A stretch of DNA of 64,000 nucleotides from SIG575 sp964474295 (GCA_964474295.1 CAYYRN010000003.1:22912-86911); one strand, 5' to 3'. Positions 43,568 to 53,402 are shown, counted from the first letter of the stretch. Numbers and translations are program-made. The notes: generated by a model not told the origin, from the letters alone.

Positions 43568-44569
43568 ATGGAAAAGACAATAAGACAACGAACTGTCGAG
43601 ATTGAGCATTTAACTTTGTCACCTTATGCTTCGTTTTCGGATGAAACAAAAGGCAGAAAAAGAGAAGAAAGCAGTTGCAGCGTCCGCACGGAGTATCAGC
43701 GTGACCGTGACAGAATAATCCATTGCTCATCTTTCAGAAGACTTAAACACAAAACACAGGTTTTTCTGTCTCCCGAAGGGGATTATTACCGAACACGTCT
43801 TACGCATACGCTTGAGGTTTCGCAAATAGCACGCACAATGGCAAGAGCATTAAGGCTTAATGAGGATTTGACGGAAGCCATAGCCTTGGGACACGATTTG
43901 GGACACACTCCTTTCGGTCATGCGGGCGAGCGTGCGCTTGATGCCGTGGCTCCTTTCGGGTTTAAGCATTACATACAAAGCGTCAGAGTTGCCGATGTTA
44001 TAGAAAAAGACGGTTTGGGACTTAATCTTACCGAGGAAGTTCTAAACGGAATAAAGTGTCACACAAAGGGCGAGCAGGCATTTACCCTTGAGGGAAGATT
44101 GGTGCGTCTTGCCGACAGAATAGCTTATCTCAACCACGATATTGACGACGCCGAACGTGCGGGTGTGATGAGTGAAAATGATATTCCCAAGGAAATAAGG
44201 GACGTTCTCGGATACAGTAAATCAAAAAGAATAAACACCCTTGTCATATCTGCAATTTCCAACAGCACGGATGACATAGTTCTCGATTCGGAAACGGCGG
44301 GAGCGTTTGGTGAGTTACACGATTTTATGTTTAAAAACGTGTACACGAACCCCGTGTGTAAGGGTGAGGAGCATAAGGCAGTGGATATGCTTCAATGGCT
44401 TTACGGCTTTTATCTTAAAAATCCGGACAAGCTTTCCGTCGAAATGAAAAGAACGGCGGAAAACGAGGGCATAGAGCGTGCGGTGACGGATTATATTGCC
44501 GGAATGACGGACAGATATGCCGTGAACGTATTTAACGATTTGTTTGTGCCGAAATCTTGGCTGAATTAG
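43568..44569 (+). CDS. dgt: HD-domain dGTPase-like triphosphohydrolase
   Basis: 333 residues. The HD motif set of the deoxyguanosinetriphosphate triphosphohydrolase family is present: 'CSSFRRLKHKTQVF' near 56, His in 'RLTHTLEVSQIARTMAR' near 78, 'ALGHDLGHTPFGHAGE' near 106-121, and Asp in 'ADRIAYLNHDIDD' near 183. Such enzymes split dNTPs into nucleoside and triphosphate and so trim dNTP pools. Next to dnaG, as here, is the family's usual place in Clostridia. The ATG at 43568 has AAGGCGGTG; 21 bases separate it from dnaG. Confidence 0.92.
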   Translation: MEKTIRQRTVEIEHLTLSPYASFSDETKGRKREESSCSVRTEYQRDRDRIIHCSSFRRLKHKTQVFLSPEGDYYRTRLTHTLEVSQIARTMARALRLNEDLTEAIALGHDLGHTPFGHAGERALDAVAPFGFKHYIQSVRVADVIEKDGLGLNLTEEVLNGIKCHTKGEQAFTLEGRLVRLADRIAYLNHDIDDAERAGVMSENDIPKEIRDVLGYSKSKRINTLVISAISNSTDDIVLDSETAGAFGELHDFMFKNVYTNPVCKGEEHKAVDMLQWLYGFYLKNPDKLSVEMKRTAENEGIERAVTDYIAGMTDRYAVNVFNDLFVPKSWLN

Positions 44570-44590
44570 AATGAAAGGGAGAGTGGGCAA

Positions 44591-46351
44591 ATGGCGGTAA
44601 ACGAAGATTTTTTATCAGAGCTTAAAATGAGAACCGATATTACGGAGCTTGTTTCGTCATATGTTTCGCTTGATTCGAGAAGACAGGGCAGAACCCACAA
44701 AGGACTATGCCCTTTTCATAATGAAAAAACTCCGTCTTTTATGGTTTATGAGGATACGCAGTCGTTTTATTGCTTCGGCTGCGGTGCCGGCGGAGATGCG
44801 ATTACTTTCACGATGAAAATCGAAAATCTCGATTATATAGAAGCACTTAAATTTTTAGCGGAGCGTGCCGGAATTTCGATGCCGCAGGAGGGCTATGATG
44901 ACAGCCTGCACAAAAAGAAAACGAGGATTTTGGCGGCTAACCGTGAAGCGGCAAGGTTTTTTCATTCCGCTTTGCTCGATGAGAAAAATTCACACGCTCT
45001 TAAATATTTTGCGGACAGAGGCTTGACACCGCAGACGATAAAGCATTTCGGTTTGGGATATGCGCCCGATTCTTGGGATGCTCTTATAAATCATATGAAG
45101 TCGAAAGGCTTTTCTTTAAACGAGCTTTATGAAGCCGATTTGGTTAAAAAAAGCACAAAAAACGGCGAAAGATTTTACGACAATTTCAGAAACCGTATGA
45201 TGACTCCGATAATCGATATAAGAGGTAATGTAATAGGCTTCGGCGGACGTGTGCTTGATGATTCAAAGCCGAAATATGTAAACACATCGGATACTTTGGT
45301 TTACAAAAAAAGCAATGAAGTGTTTGCTATGAATTTCGCAAAATCTTCAAACAAAGATTTTTTGATTGTCGCAGAAGGATATATGGACGTCATAGCACTG
45401 CATCAGGCAGGCTTTACAAATGCCGTGGCTTGTCTCGGAACGTCACTGACAAAGGAACAGGCAAGGCTGATAAAGAGATATACGGATGAGGTGGTTTTGT
45501 CTTACGATTCGGACGAAGCAGGTCAGAAAGCAACAAAGCGGGCAATGCAGATTTTTTCCGATTCCGGTCTTAAAGTAAGGGTGCTGAGCCTAAGCGGCGG
45601 CAAAGACCCCGATGAAATAATAAAAAAACACGGCAAAGAACGTTTTCAGTCGCTACTCGACGGGGCGGAAAACGATATCGAATTTAATCTTATAAAAATC
45701 GGTGAAAAATATGATTTGTCGCTTCCCGACGGCAAGGTGAATTTTCTGAAAGAGGCATCACGCTTTTTGTCAACGCTTTCAAGCTCGATTGAACGTGAAA
45801 CGTATTGCCTGAAGCTGTCTTCCATGACGGGTGTGGGTGCGGAGGCAATACGTCAGGAAATCAAAAAGAACCTGTCTTCTGCGGGAAGAAAAGCGAAAAG
45901 AGAACTTTTTACGCAAGCGAAAAATTTGTGCGTACACGCAGAGGATAAAATCAATCCCGATAAAAAGAAATTTGTTCTTCAGGCAAAAGCGGAAGAAATT
46001 ATAATCATCACGCTTTTCAGAAATCCCGATTTTTACAAAAAGCTTAAAGAAGAATTGACGGAGGATTTGTTCGTAACTTCGTTTAACAAAAGGGTAATAA
46101 GCGTTATGCTGAAGCTTCTCGAAGAAGAAAGAAGCTTGGAAATTTCATCCTTTCGAGATAAATTCAGTGCGGATGAAATGGGCAGAATAACTTATTTTTC
46201 CGATATCTGCAATAATGTAAGCGATACATTGGAAGAATGTCGGGAATGTATAGAAACGCTCAAAAAAGCAAAAAATAAAAAATCTTCCGAGGAAGTGTCG
46301 GCAATGTCGGATGAAGATTTTGCGGATATATTTAAAAATATAAAAAAATAA
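44591..46351 (+). CDS. dnaG: DNA primase
   Basis: Makes RNA primers for replication. 586 residues: zinc finger with 'CPFHNEKTPSF' near 38 and 'CFGCGAGGD' near 59 (CHC2 type), an RNA-polymerase core with 'NRMMTPIIDIRGNVIGFGGR' near 204, Toprim with 'VAEGYMDVIALHQAG' near 260 and 'SYDSDEAGQKA' near 302, and a C-terminal DnaB-binding helical domain from about 450. All metal-binding residues are seen. AGGGAGAG precedes the ATG. dnaG followed by rpoD is the classic macromolecular-synthesis pair; rpsU is not with them here. Confidence 0.97.
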   Translation: MAVNEDFLSELKMRTDITELVSSYVSLDSRRQGRTHKGLCPFHNEKTPSFMVYEDTQSFYCFGCGAGGDAITFTMKIENLDYIEALKFLAERAGISMPQEGYDDSLHKKKTRILAANREAARFFHSALLDEKNSHALKYFADRGLTPQTIKHFGLGYAPDSWDALINHMKSKGFSLNELYEADLVKKSTKNGERFYDNFRNRMMTPIIDIRGNVIGFGGRVLDDSKPKYVNTSDTLVYKKSNEVFAMNFAKSSNKDFLIVAEGYMDVIALHQAGFTNAVACLGTSLTKEQARLIKRYTDEVVLSYDSDEAGQKATKRAMQIFSDSGLKVRVLSLSGGKDPDEIIKKHGKERFQSLLDGAENDIEFNLIKIGEKYDLSLPDGKVNFLKEASRFLSTLSSSIERETYCLKLSSMTGVGAEAIRQEIKKNLSSAGRKAKRELFTQAKNLCVHAEDKINPDKKKFVLQAKAEEIIIITLFRNPDFYKKLKEELTEDLFVTSFNKRVISVMLKLLEEERSLEISSFRDKFSADEMGRITYFSDICNNVSDTLEECRECIETLKKAKNKKSSEEVSAMSDEDFADIFKNIKK

Positions 46352-46382
46352 AGAAATTTTACATATCAGAAGGAGAAAGAAT

Positions 46383-47495
46383 ATGGAAAACAATAACGCA
46401 AATGCACCGGAAAAGAAATCATCTCTCAAAGTGCTTCTCGAAAAGGGAAAGGCAGCGGGAAAGCTTTCTACTCAGGAAATTGACCTCGCTCTTATGGAAC
46501 TCGATTTGAGCATTGAGGAGCTTGAAAGCTTTTATGATACTATCGAAAACCAGAACATCGAAATTATCGATGACCTTGAAGATGTCAACCTCGAATCGCT
46601 CAATTTCGATGATGATTTGAGCAAAAATCTCGAACTCGGCGTTGTCGGCAGTGACCCGAAAAATGCGGCAATGGAGGATCACGTTAAGGTTTATCTCAAA
46701 GAAATCGGACGTGTTCCGCTTCTTACCCCGGAAGAAGAAATCGACCTTGCAATTCGTATTGCCGAAAATGATCCGAAAGCCAAAAAAAGACTTGCCGAGG
46801 CAAACCTCAGACTTGTCGTAAGCATTGCAAAAAGATATGTCGGCAGAGGTATGCAGTTCCTTGACCTTATTCAAGAGGGAAATCTGGGACTTATCAAAGC
46901 TGTTGACAAGTTCGATTATACAAAAGGCTTTAAGTTTTCAACTTACGCTACATGGTGGATTCGTCAGGCAATAACAAGGGCAATTGCCGACCAGGCAAGA
47001 ACAATAAGAATCCCCGTCCATATGGTCGAAACCATCAATAAGGTTAAAAAGACAAACAGCCAGCTTCTTCACGAAAACGGACGTGACCCCTCCGCCGAAG
47101 AAATTGCGGAAAAGCTTAATCTTCCCGTTGAAAAGGTTCGTGAAATTATGAGGGTGGCACAGGAACCCGTCTCGCTCGAAACTCCCATCGGTGAGGAGGA
47201 GGACAGCCATCTCGGTGATTTCATTCCCGATGACGATGCTTTGGCACCGCAGGATGCGGCGTCGATGCTGCTTCTTAAAGAACAGCTTGCCGCAGTTTTA
47301 AAAACGCTTACTCCGAGGGAAGCGAAAGTTCTTCGCCTGCGTTTCGGTCTTGATGACGGACATCCCAGAACTCTTGAAGAAGTAGGTCAGGAATTTGACG
47401 TTACCCGTGAAAGAATACGTCAGATTGAAGCAAAGGCACTCAGAAAGCTTCGTCATCCCAGCAGGAGCAAAAAGCTTAAAGATTTTCTTGACTGA
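46383..47495 (+). CDS. rpoD: RNA polymerase primary sigma factor (sigma-70/SigA)
   Basis: 370 residues, the compact Firmicute size. Region 1.1-like N-terminus (about 15-75), region 1.2 'DHVKVYLKEIGRVPLL', region 2 'NLRLVVSIAKRYVGRGM' near 140 with the -10-binding 'STYATWWIRQAI' near 187, region 3 'ARTIRIPVHMVETINK' near 207, and region 4 with the -35-binding helix 'VTRERIRQIEAKALRKLR' near 338. The sigma-A promoters read in this window suit this factor. AGAAGGAG lies before the ATG, 31 bases after dnaG. Confidence 0.97.
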   Translation: MENNNANAPEKKSSLKVLLEKGKAAGKLSTQEIDLALMELDLSIEELESFYDTIENQNIEIIDDLEDVNLESLNFDDDLSKNLELGVVGSDPKNAAMEDHVKVYLKEIGRVPLLTPEEEIDLAIRIAENDPKAKKRLAEANLRLVVSIAKRYVGRGMQFLDLIQEGNLGLIKAVDKFDYTKGFKFSTYATWWIRQAITRAIADQARTIRIPVHMVETINKVKKTNSQLLHENGRDPSAEEIAEKLNLPVEKVREIMRVAQEPVSLETPIGEEEDSHLGDFIPDDDALAPQDAASMLLLKEQLAAVLKTLTPREAKVLRLRFGLDDGHPRTLEEVGQEFDVTRERIRQIEAKALRKLRHPSRSKKLKDFLD

Positions 47496-47519
47496 TTAAT
47501 TTATCGGGGAGTGTGGAGT

Positions 47520-48593
47520 ATGAAAAAGCTTTTGTCATTGTTTTTTGTGCTTTTGATGCTGTTTTCCCTTTCACTTCCTGCTTTCGCAGGTGTTGAAGAC
47601 GGCATTGTCGATATGACATCTTTGAAAAAGACGGAAGACATTTTCATCCGTGACCCTTGTGTGCTGGTGTATGAAAATAAGTATTATATGTACGGAACCG
47701 GCGCCGCAACGAAAGACGGCTACGGCTGTTATGTAAGCGAAGACCTCGAAAATTGGGCAGGCCCCGTCAATGTCTTTGAGGCTGACAGTGATGAAAGCTT
47801 TGACGGTATCGGTTGTTATTGGGCACCCGAATGTTATTACCATAACGGAAGCTTTTATCTCTTTGCGACATATATGTCCGAATCAACAGGTCACAGGGGT
47901 GTAAGCGTGTTTAAAAGCAGCAGTCCGCTCGGTCCGTTTGAAGAAATTTCGGACGGGCATATAACACCGAAAAGCTGGGACTGCATCGACGGCTCTCTTT
48001 ACATAGATAAAAACGGCGATAAGTGGATGATTTTTGTCCACGAATGGACAAGTATGCCGGATGAAATCGGTGATATGTCCTATGCAAAGCTGAATGAGGA
48101 TTTGTCCGAATTTGTAAGTGAGCCTATAAAAATGTTTGATGCAAATGACCCGCTTTGGTCAACGAGCGGTGTGACCGACGGTCCGTTTCCTTACAGAACG
48201 AATGACGGAAGCTTAATTCTTCTTTGGTCAAATTCGGCTATCGGAAGCGGATACTGTGTGGGAATTGCCAAAAGCTCAAACGGAGAGATAGACGGAAAAT
48301 GGAAGCATGAGCTGTTTCCGCTTTACAGCAAAGGCTATTATCATGAAAATGACGGCGGACACGGAATGATTTTTACCGACCTTGACGGCAGGCTTATGCT
48401 TTCAATCCATTCCCCAAACTCAATTACGGATGGTAATGTGCCTCACGCTGTTTTTATTGAGCTTGAAGACACGGGCAGCACAGTGAAAATTAAGGGCGAA
48501 TACGGAAAAACTGCGGACTTTTTTTACAAAGTTTCACTGTTTTTTAAATTCGCATATAAGAAAACGCAATACTTTTTCAAACACCTGTTTTAA
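47520..48593 (+). CDS. secreted GH43-like glycoside hydrolase
   Basis: 357 residues with a signal peptide (about 1-23, cleavage after 'AFA'). A five-bladed-propeller hydrolase of the GH43 type: catalytic base Asp45 in 'RDP', 'WAPE' at 101-104, the pKa-tuning Asp157 in 'CIDGS', and 'VTDGPF' at 218-223 where other GH43 enzymes have the acid Glu in an EGP motif; Asp220 takes that place here, a feature I believe occurs in some GH43 subfamilies. Likely substrates are arabinans or xylans. The C-terminus (last 20 residues) is strongly basic and aromatic and might bind membrane or wall. The start is the ATG at 47520 after GGGGAG. It follows rpoD by 24 bases, so a carbohydrate gene lies directly behind the main sigma factor. 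Confidence 0.85.
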   Translation: MKKLLSLFFVLLMLFSLSLPAFAGVEDGIVDMTSLKKTEDIFIRDPCVLVYENKYYMYGTGAATKDGYGCYVSEDLENWAGPVNVFEADSDESFDGIGCYWAPECYYHNGSFYLFATYMSESTGHRGVSVFKSSSPLGPFEEISDGHITPKSWDCIDGSLYIDKNGDKWMIFVHEWTSMPDEIGDMSYAKLNEDLSEFVSEPIKMFDANDPLWSTSGVTDGPFPYRTNDGSLILLWSNSAIGSGYCVGIAKSSNGEIDGKWKHELFPLYSKGYYHENDGGHGMIFTDLDGRLMLSIHSPNSITDGNVPHAVFIELEDTGSTVKIKGEYGKTADFFYKVSLFFKFAYKKTQYFFKHLF

Positions 48594-48607
48594 TCGGAGA
48601 AAGCAAA

Positions 48608-50842
48608 ATGAAATTTAATTTTACTGATTTATGTATAACGGCAAAAGAAAAAGAAGAAATCAAGGCAGCGGAAATTTTTTCTGACGAAATTGAAAAAAGA
48701 ACGGGGAAAAAGCCGCAGATAAAATGCGGAAAGCCGAGCGTTTCTTTTGTGATTTGCGGAAAAGAACGGCTGCCGAATAAGGATTGCTTTGAAATAGAGC
48801 TTGATGACGGTGAAATGAAAATTTTCGCACATACCGTAAGAGGATTGATTTTCGGTATGGGTAAATTTTTGATGAAAACCGTTTTTGAAAACGGGGAAAT
48901 TACCCTCATTGCGGATATATTGGGAAAGCATTTCCCCGACAAAAGAATCAGAGGACATCAGAACGCATACAGAACAAAACCGAATACATATGATGCGTGG
49001 AGTCCCGAAAGGTTCCGTGATTATTTTATTGACCTTATGCTTTTCGGAACAAACACCACAGAGCTTCTTCCACCCGAATATCCCGATGAAAAAAACAGCT
49101 ATAACCGTTTGATGAAATGGGATATGAAAGAGCATATGGAAAAATCTTCCCATTATGCAAACGAGCTTGATATGGATGTTTCCGTGTGGTACCCGAACGA
49201 TGAGCTTGACGAGGACGCTTCGGCAATAAGACGCAGGGAAGTTTTGAGCGATGCCGAAAGAATAGATATAATTTTTCCGCCCGGCGGAGACCCCGGAGAT
49301 TATCCCGCAGACCAGTTTGTTTCAAGGTGCGTAAAGACGGCAAGGGAAGTAAGAAAGGTAAAGCCGAATGTCCAAATGTGGCCGTCCGCACAAATGCCGA
49401 GAGGTATTCCCGGTTGGGGTGATGCTTTCGTTCAAAGCATTAACAATTCCCCAAACGGTGCCATTACCGGAGTTATCCAAGGGCCTAACAGGGCAATGGA
49501 GATAGATGAACTCAGAAAAAGAATCAATCCCGAATTTCCCATAAGGTTTTATCCCGATATCACTCACAACGTAAGGTGTGAGTATTCCGTTCAGTACCCG
49601 TCGGAGGCGTGGCACTATTCGCTTGCCGCAGTCAACGGACGTGAAAGCGTAAACCCCAGACCGATGGAGTTTAAAAGAATACACGCATTGAAGTCACCCT
49701 ATACCGTCGGCAGTGTTTCGTATTCGGAGGGCGTTAATGATGACGTAAATAAATTTGTTTGGGGAAGACTTGAGTGGGATAAAACGGAAAGTGTAAAAAA
49801 TATTCTCGAAGATTATTCAAGGCTTTTCTTCCCGAACGTGCCGTTTAAGGAGTGCGCCGAAGCGATAATCGGACTTGAATATAATTGGATAGGCGACCCG
49901 ATTGAAAATCCGAACATAGATAACACTCTTTTTTCTTTCGTAAACATTCTGAAATCACATCCCGAGCTTTACGAAAATTGGCGTTTTGTTATGCACCTTT
50001 ACAGGGCAGAGTTTGATATGCTTGCCAAAATGAGAAGGAGCTTTGAAATTGACCTCATAGACGAAGCGTCGGAGTATGTTTTCAGAAACGATTTGGAAAA
50101 AGCCGAAGAAATTTTGCATACGGATTTTGATGAGAATTACAAAACCTTGCGTAGAGAAATAGAAATTCTCGGTGACAGACTGTTCGAGCTTGTAGGTATG
50201 CAGACAAGCGTTGAAAGACATTCTGCGGAAAGCTGGGAACGAGGTGCGGTGCTTGACACGGCAGACAGTCCTGTCAGCGACAGACGTTGGCTTATCAAAA
50301 AAATTTCACAAGCAAAACAAACGGATGACCCGTGCGGTTATATGAAAAAAGTTTTGCTGAGAAATAAGGTTGATGATGATGAGTTTTATTTTTCATTTGC
50401 CGAGCATGGGTATGAGCTGCTTAATGCCGTGCAGCAGCACGGCGAGCCGTATATGAACGTTCTTGCGGATACTCCCGCAAACAGCGGCGGCGACATTCCG
50501 ATGTCGCTTGTAAAAGCGTATGACCACTACTCTCTCAATGCAAATTTGGGAGGCTTTACAGCAGACTGTGACTATAAGCTTATTGTTTCATACCACGCAA
50601 AGGACACTTTGAGAAAAGGTACGCACTATATAAAAGCGAACGAAAAAACGATTTTCAGCGGCAATACATACGGCGGTGAAAGAAACCCCGAATACGATAA
50701 AATGTACTTAGCTCCGGGATTCTTTTCGGCAAGCTACATTTTGCCGAAAGATGTTTTCGTAAACGGATGCCTTTCACTCGAAATAGGCGAAACCGTTGAC
50801 GGAGTTGAAATAGGCGAATTTAAAATTGTGAAAGTGAAGTGA
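48608..50842 (+). CDS. large intracellular hydrolase-like protein, GH67/GH20-type architecture
   Basis: 744 residues, no signal peptide. The first 100 or so residues look like the N-terminal alpha/beta domain of alpha-glucuronidases and hexosaminidases ('AAEIFSDEIEKRTGKKP', 'RGLIFGMGKFLMK'). A TIM-barrel-like domain follows (about 115-440) with 'RIRGHQNAYRTKPNTYD', 'LMLFGTNTTELLPPEYPDE' and 'SYSEGVNDDVNKFVWGRL' near 376, whose Glu and Asp pair could be catalytic; then a helical region and a C-terminal beta-sandwich (from about 545, with 'LNANLGGFTADCDYKL'). I do not recognise an exact family, and no substrate is claimed. A CGGAGA site precedes the ATG, 14 bases after the GH43-like gene, suggesting the pair works on one glycan: one outside, one inside. 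Confidence 0.68.
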   Translation: MKFNFTDLCITAKEKEEIKAAEIFSDEIEKRTGKKPQIKCGKPSVSFVICGKERLPNKDCFEIELDDGEMKIFAHTVRGLIFGMGKFLMKTVFENGEITLIADILGKHFPDKRIRGHQNAYRTKPNTYDAWSPERFRDYFIDLMLFGTNTTELLPPEYPDEKNSYNRLMKWDMKEHMEKSSHYANELDMDVSVWYPNDELDEDASAIRRREVLSDAERIDIIFPPGGDPGDYPADQFVSRCVKTAREVRKVKPNVQMWPSAQMPRGIPGWGDAFVQSINNSPNGAITGVIQGPNRAMEIDELRKRINPEFPIRFYPDITHNVRCEYSVQYPSEAWHYSLAAVNGRESVNPRPMEFKRIHALKSPYTVGSVSYSEGVNDDVNKFVWGRLEWDKTESVKNILEDYSRLFFPNVPFKECAEAIIGLEYNWIGDPIENPNIDNTLFSFVNILKSHPELYENWRFVMHLYRAEFDMLAKMRRSFEIDLIDEASEYVFRNDLEKAEEILHTDFDENYKTLRREIEILGDRLFELVGMQTSVERHSAESWERGAVLDTADSPVSDRRWLIKKISQAKQTDDPCGYMKKVLLRNKVDDDEFYFSFAEHGYELLNAVQQHGEPYMNVLADTPANSGGDIPMSLVKAYDHYSLNANLGGFTADCDYKLIVSYHAKDTLRKGTHYIKANEKTIFSGNTYGGERNPEYDKMYLAPGFFSASYILPKDVFVNGCLSLEIGETVDGVEIGEFKIVKVK

Positions 50843-50846
50843 TAAG

Positions 50847-52691
50847 GTGCTTTCTAAAAAAGTTGAAAATGCACTGCAATATGTTCAGAAACCCGGAAGA
50901 TACACGGGCGGCGAATTTAACAGTGTTATTAAGGATAAAAATAAAATCGATATAAGGTATGCGTTTTGTTTTCCCGACACATATGAAATAGGAATGTCGC
51001 ACCTCGGAATGAAGATACTTTATTCCCTTGTAAACGAGCGTGAGGATGCGTGGTGCGAAAGAGTTTTCGCACCGTGGACGGATATGGAAGAGGAAATGCG
51101 TAAAAGCGACATTCCTCTTTACGCTTTGGAAAGCGGCGACCCGATAAAGGATTTCGATATTATCGGCTTTACTATGCAGTATGAATTGAGCTATACAAAC
51201 GTTTTGAATATGCTCGATTTGGCGGGACTTCCGCTTTATTCAAAGGATAGAACAAGCCTTACCCCCATCGTCATCGCAGGCGGCTCATGTGTTTGCAATG
51301 CAGAGCCTTTTGCGGATTTTGTGGATATTACTTTGCCAGGCGAAGGCGAGGAGGTTACAAACGAGCTTATCGATTTGCTTAAACTTCATAAGAAAAAAGG
51401 CAGCACAAAAGAGGAATTTTTAAAAGAAGCGGTGAAAATAGAGGGTGTTTACGTCCCCGCATTTTATGATGTAAGCTATAAAGAGGACGGAACGGTTAAG
51501 GAAATCAAAGCCTTGAACGGTGCCCCCGAAAAGGTGAAAAAAAGAGTTGTCAAAAACCTTGATACGATGTTCGCTCCGACGGAGTTTGTCGTACCCTTTA
51601 TCGAGCCTGTTCACGACAGAACGGTTGTTGAAATTTTCAGAGGATGTATAAGAGGATGCAGATTTTGTCAGGCAGGATTTCTTTACAGACCGATAAGAGA
51701 AAAAAGTCCCGAAACGGTCAATGAGCAGTGCAAATCCATTTGCGAAAAAACGGGTTATGAGGAAATTTCGCTCTGTTCGCTCAGCACAAGCGACTATACG
51801 GGACTTGAGGAGCTTCTCGACCGACTTTTTGAATGGACGCTCGATGAAAAAATCAATATTTCCCTGCCGTCTTTGAGAGCAGATAATTTCAGTTCTTCAA
51901 TTGCGGAAAAGCTTGCTAAAATCAGAAAAAGCGGACTTACCTTTGCCGCAGAAGCAGGCACGCAAAGGCTGCGTGACGTAATAAACAAAAATGTTACGGA
52001 GGAAGAAATTTTGTCGTCCTCAAGAAAAGCTTTCCAAAAAGGCTGGACAGGAGTAAAGCTTTATTTTATGATAGGCTTGCCCACCGAAACCGAGGATGAT
52101 GTCCGTGCGATTGCGGAGCTTTCGCAAAAGGTTGTGGATGAGTATTACAGAAATCCCGACAAGCCGAAAGGCAGGGGGGTAAACGTAAATATCAGCGTGG
52201 CATCGTTTGTTCCGAAGCCGTTTACTCCGTTTCAGTGGGAGGCACAGGATGATATCAAAACCATCGAATATAAGCAGGAGCTTCTCAAAAACAGCGTGAA
52301 TACGAAAAAAATTAACATCGGCTGGAACAATTCACATATGAGTTTGCTTGAAGGCGTTTTGGCGAGGGGCGACAGACGCCTTTCTGCCGTTCTTTACAAT
52401 GCTTACAAGCTCGGATGCAAATTCGACAGTTGGGACGATCAGTTTGATTTCGATAAGTGGATGCAGGCTTTTGAAACGGCAGGTCTTGACCCCGCATTTT
52501 ACGCAAACAGAAAACGTGAATTTGATGAAATTTTCCCGTGGGAGCATATGGATTACGGAATACCGAAAAAGTTTTTTGAAAAAGAAAACAAAAGAGCGTA
52601 TGACGGTGTAACAACACCCAATTGCAGGGAAAAATGCAACGGATGTACCGCCAATAAGCTTTGCGGAGGTGAATGTCGTGAACTCTCTTAG
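50847..52691 (+). CDS. B12-binding-domain radical SAM protein (TIGR03960 family)
   Basis: 614 residues. An N-terminal B12-binding-like domain (about 1-190, with 'GEGEEVTNEL' near 170) precedes the radical SAM core with the iron-sulfur motif 'RGCIRGCRFCQAGF' (CxxxCxxC) near 265-278 and 'AEAGTQRLRDVINK' near 372. The C-terminus ends in a cysteine cluster 'CREKCNGCTANKLCGGEC' near 592-609, which may hold a second cluster. Function of the family is not established; it almost always occurs with the TIGR03936 protein, which here overlaps its end. The start is a GTG four bases after the previous stop, with only a weak AAGTGAT site, so translation may depend on coupling. Confidence 0.92.
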   Translation: MLSKKVENALQYVQKPGRYTGGEFNSVIKDKNKIDIRYAFCFPDTYEIGMSHLGMKILYSLVNEREDAWCERVFAPWTDMEEEMRKSDIPLYALESGDPIKDFDIIGFTMQYELSYTNVLNMLDLAGLPLYSKDRTSLTPIVIAGGSCVCNAEPFADFVDITLPGEGEEVTNELIDLLKLHKKKGSTKEEFLKEAVKIEGVYVPAFYDVSYKEDGTVKEIKALNGAPEKVKKRVVKNLDTMFAPTEFVVPFIEPVHDRTVVEIFRGCIRGCRFCQAGFLYRPIREKSPETVNEQCKSICEKTGYEEISLCSLSTSDYTGLEELLDRLFEWTLDEKINISLPSLRADNFSSSIAEKLAKIRKSGLTFAAEAGTQRLRDVINKNVTEEEILSSSRKAFQKGWTGVKLYFMIGLPTETEDDVRAIAELSQKVVDEYYRNPDKPKGRGVNVNISVASFVPKPFTPFQWEAQDDIKTIEYKQELLKNSVNTKKINIGWNNSHMSLLEGVLARGDRRLSAVLYNAYKLGCKFDSWDDQFDFDKWMQAFETAGLDPAFYANRKREFDEIFPWEHMDYGIPKKFFEKENKRAYDGVTTPNCREKCNGCTANKLCGGECRELS

Positions 52692-53352
52692 AATATGGTT
52701 TAAAAAAGTCGGCAGAGCAAAATATATCTCTCACCTCGATTTGATGAGAGCCATGACAAAAGCCATAAAGCGTTCGGGACTTAAAGTGTGGTATACGGAG
52801 GGGTTTAATCCGCACGCATACATAACTTTTCCTTTGCCGCTGTCTTTGGGCATAGAAAGCGAAAGCGAATGTGTGGATATTCGTGTCGAAGACGGCGTTA
52901 CGGCTTGGGAGGTTAAGGAAAGACTTTTCGACCAAATGCCGGAGGGACTTGATTTGATAAGCGTTGAGGAACCCTTTTGCTCGGCAAAGGAAATAAGGTA
53001 CGGCAGGTATGTAATTACCTTGGATTTTGACTGCGAAGACAGTGCAAGAGCGTTTTCACGGCTTTCCCAAAAAGCCGTTGACGAAAAAAATCTTGTCTGC
53101 GAAAAAAAGGGTAAGCAGGGAAGACGAAAGGTGATGAAAGAGGTAGCTCTGGGCGAGCATATTTTTAATTTTTCATCCTCCGTTTGCTCAAACACGCTTA
53201 CCGTAAATGTGGATTTGTCGGCGGGAAATCCCGTGAACATTTCTCCGCAGCTTCTTATATCCGCAATAGAAAAAAGGTCGGAAATATTGCCGATTTACAA
53301 GAAATTCGAGAAAAAATGTCTGCTTACCGAAAATTTTGAAATTTTCAGATAA
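52678..53352 (+). CDS. TIGR03936 (DUF2344) radical-SAM-associated protein
   Basis: 224 residues. Signatures: 'WFKKVGRAKYISHLDLMRA' near 5-23, 'SGLKVWYTEGFNPHAYITF' near 33-51, 'PLPLSLGIESESECVDI' near 52. It pairs with the TIGR03960 protein; in some genomes the two are fused, so they likely act together, perhaps on tRNA or another RNA, which is inference. The start is the GTG at 52678 because GGAGG ends eight bases before it; the GTG at 52669 overlaps that site. The first 14 bases overlap the end of the radical SAM gene. Confidence 0.9.
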   Translation: MNSLRIWFKKVGRAKYISHLDLMRAMTKAIKRSGLKVWYTEGFNPHAYITFPLPLSLGIESESECVDIRVEDGVTAWEVKERLFDQMPEGLDLISVEEPFCSAKEIRYGRYVITLDFDCEDSARAFSRLSQKAVDEKNLVCEKKGKQGRRKVMKEVALGEHIFNFSSSVCSNTLTVNVDLSAGNPVNISPQLLISAIEKRSEILPIYKKFEKKCLLTENFEIFR

Positions 53353-53366
53353 ATTTTAAAAAACAC

Positions 53367-53395
53367 TTGATTTTTTATTCGCTCTGTGATATACT
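53367..53395 (+). promoter_or_regulatory. sigma-A-type promoter for rplS
   Basis: -35 TTGATT (53367-53372), 17-base spacer, -10 TATACT (53390-53395). It produces a leader of about 155 bases. Confidence 0.75.
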
Positions 53396-53402
53396 ATCAG
53401 AG

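Noticed and set aside
48174..48188. The GH43 acid residue changed to Asp, suggesting an inactive enzyme
   Set aside because: The surrounding 'VTDGPF' block is well preserved and I believe it occurs in a GH43 subfamily, so inactivation is not supported without a test.
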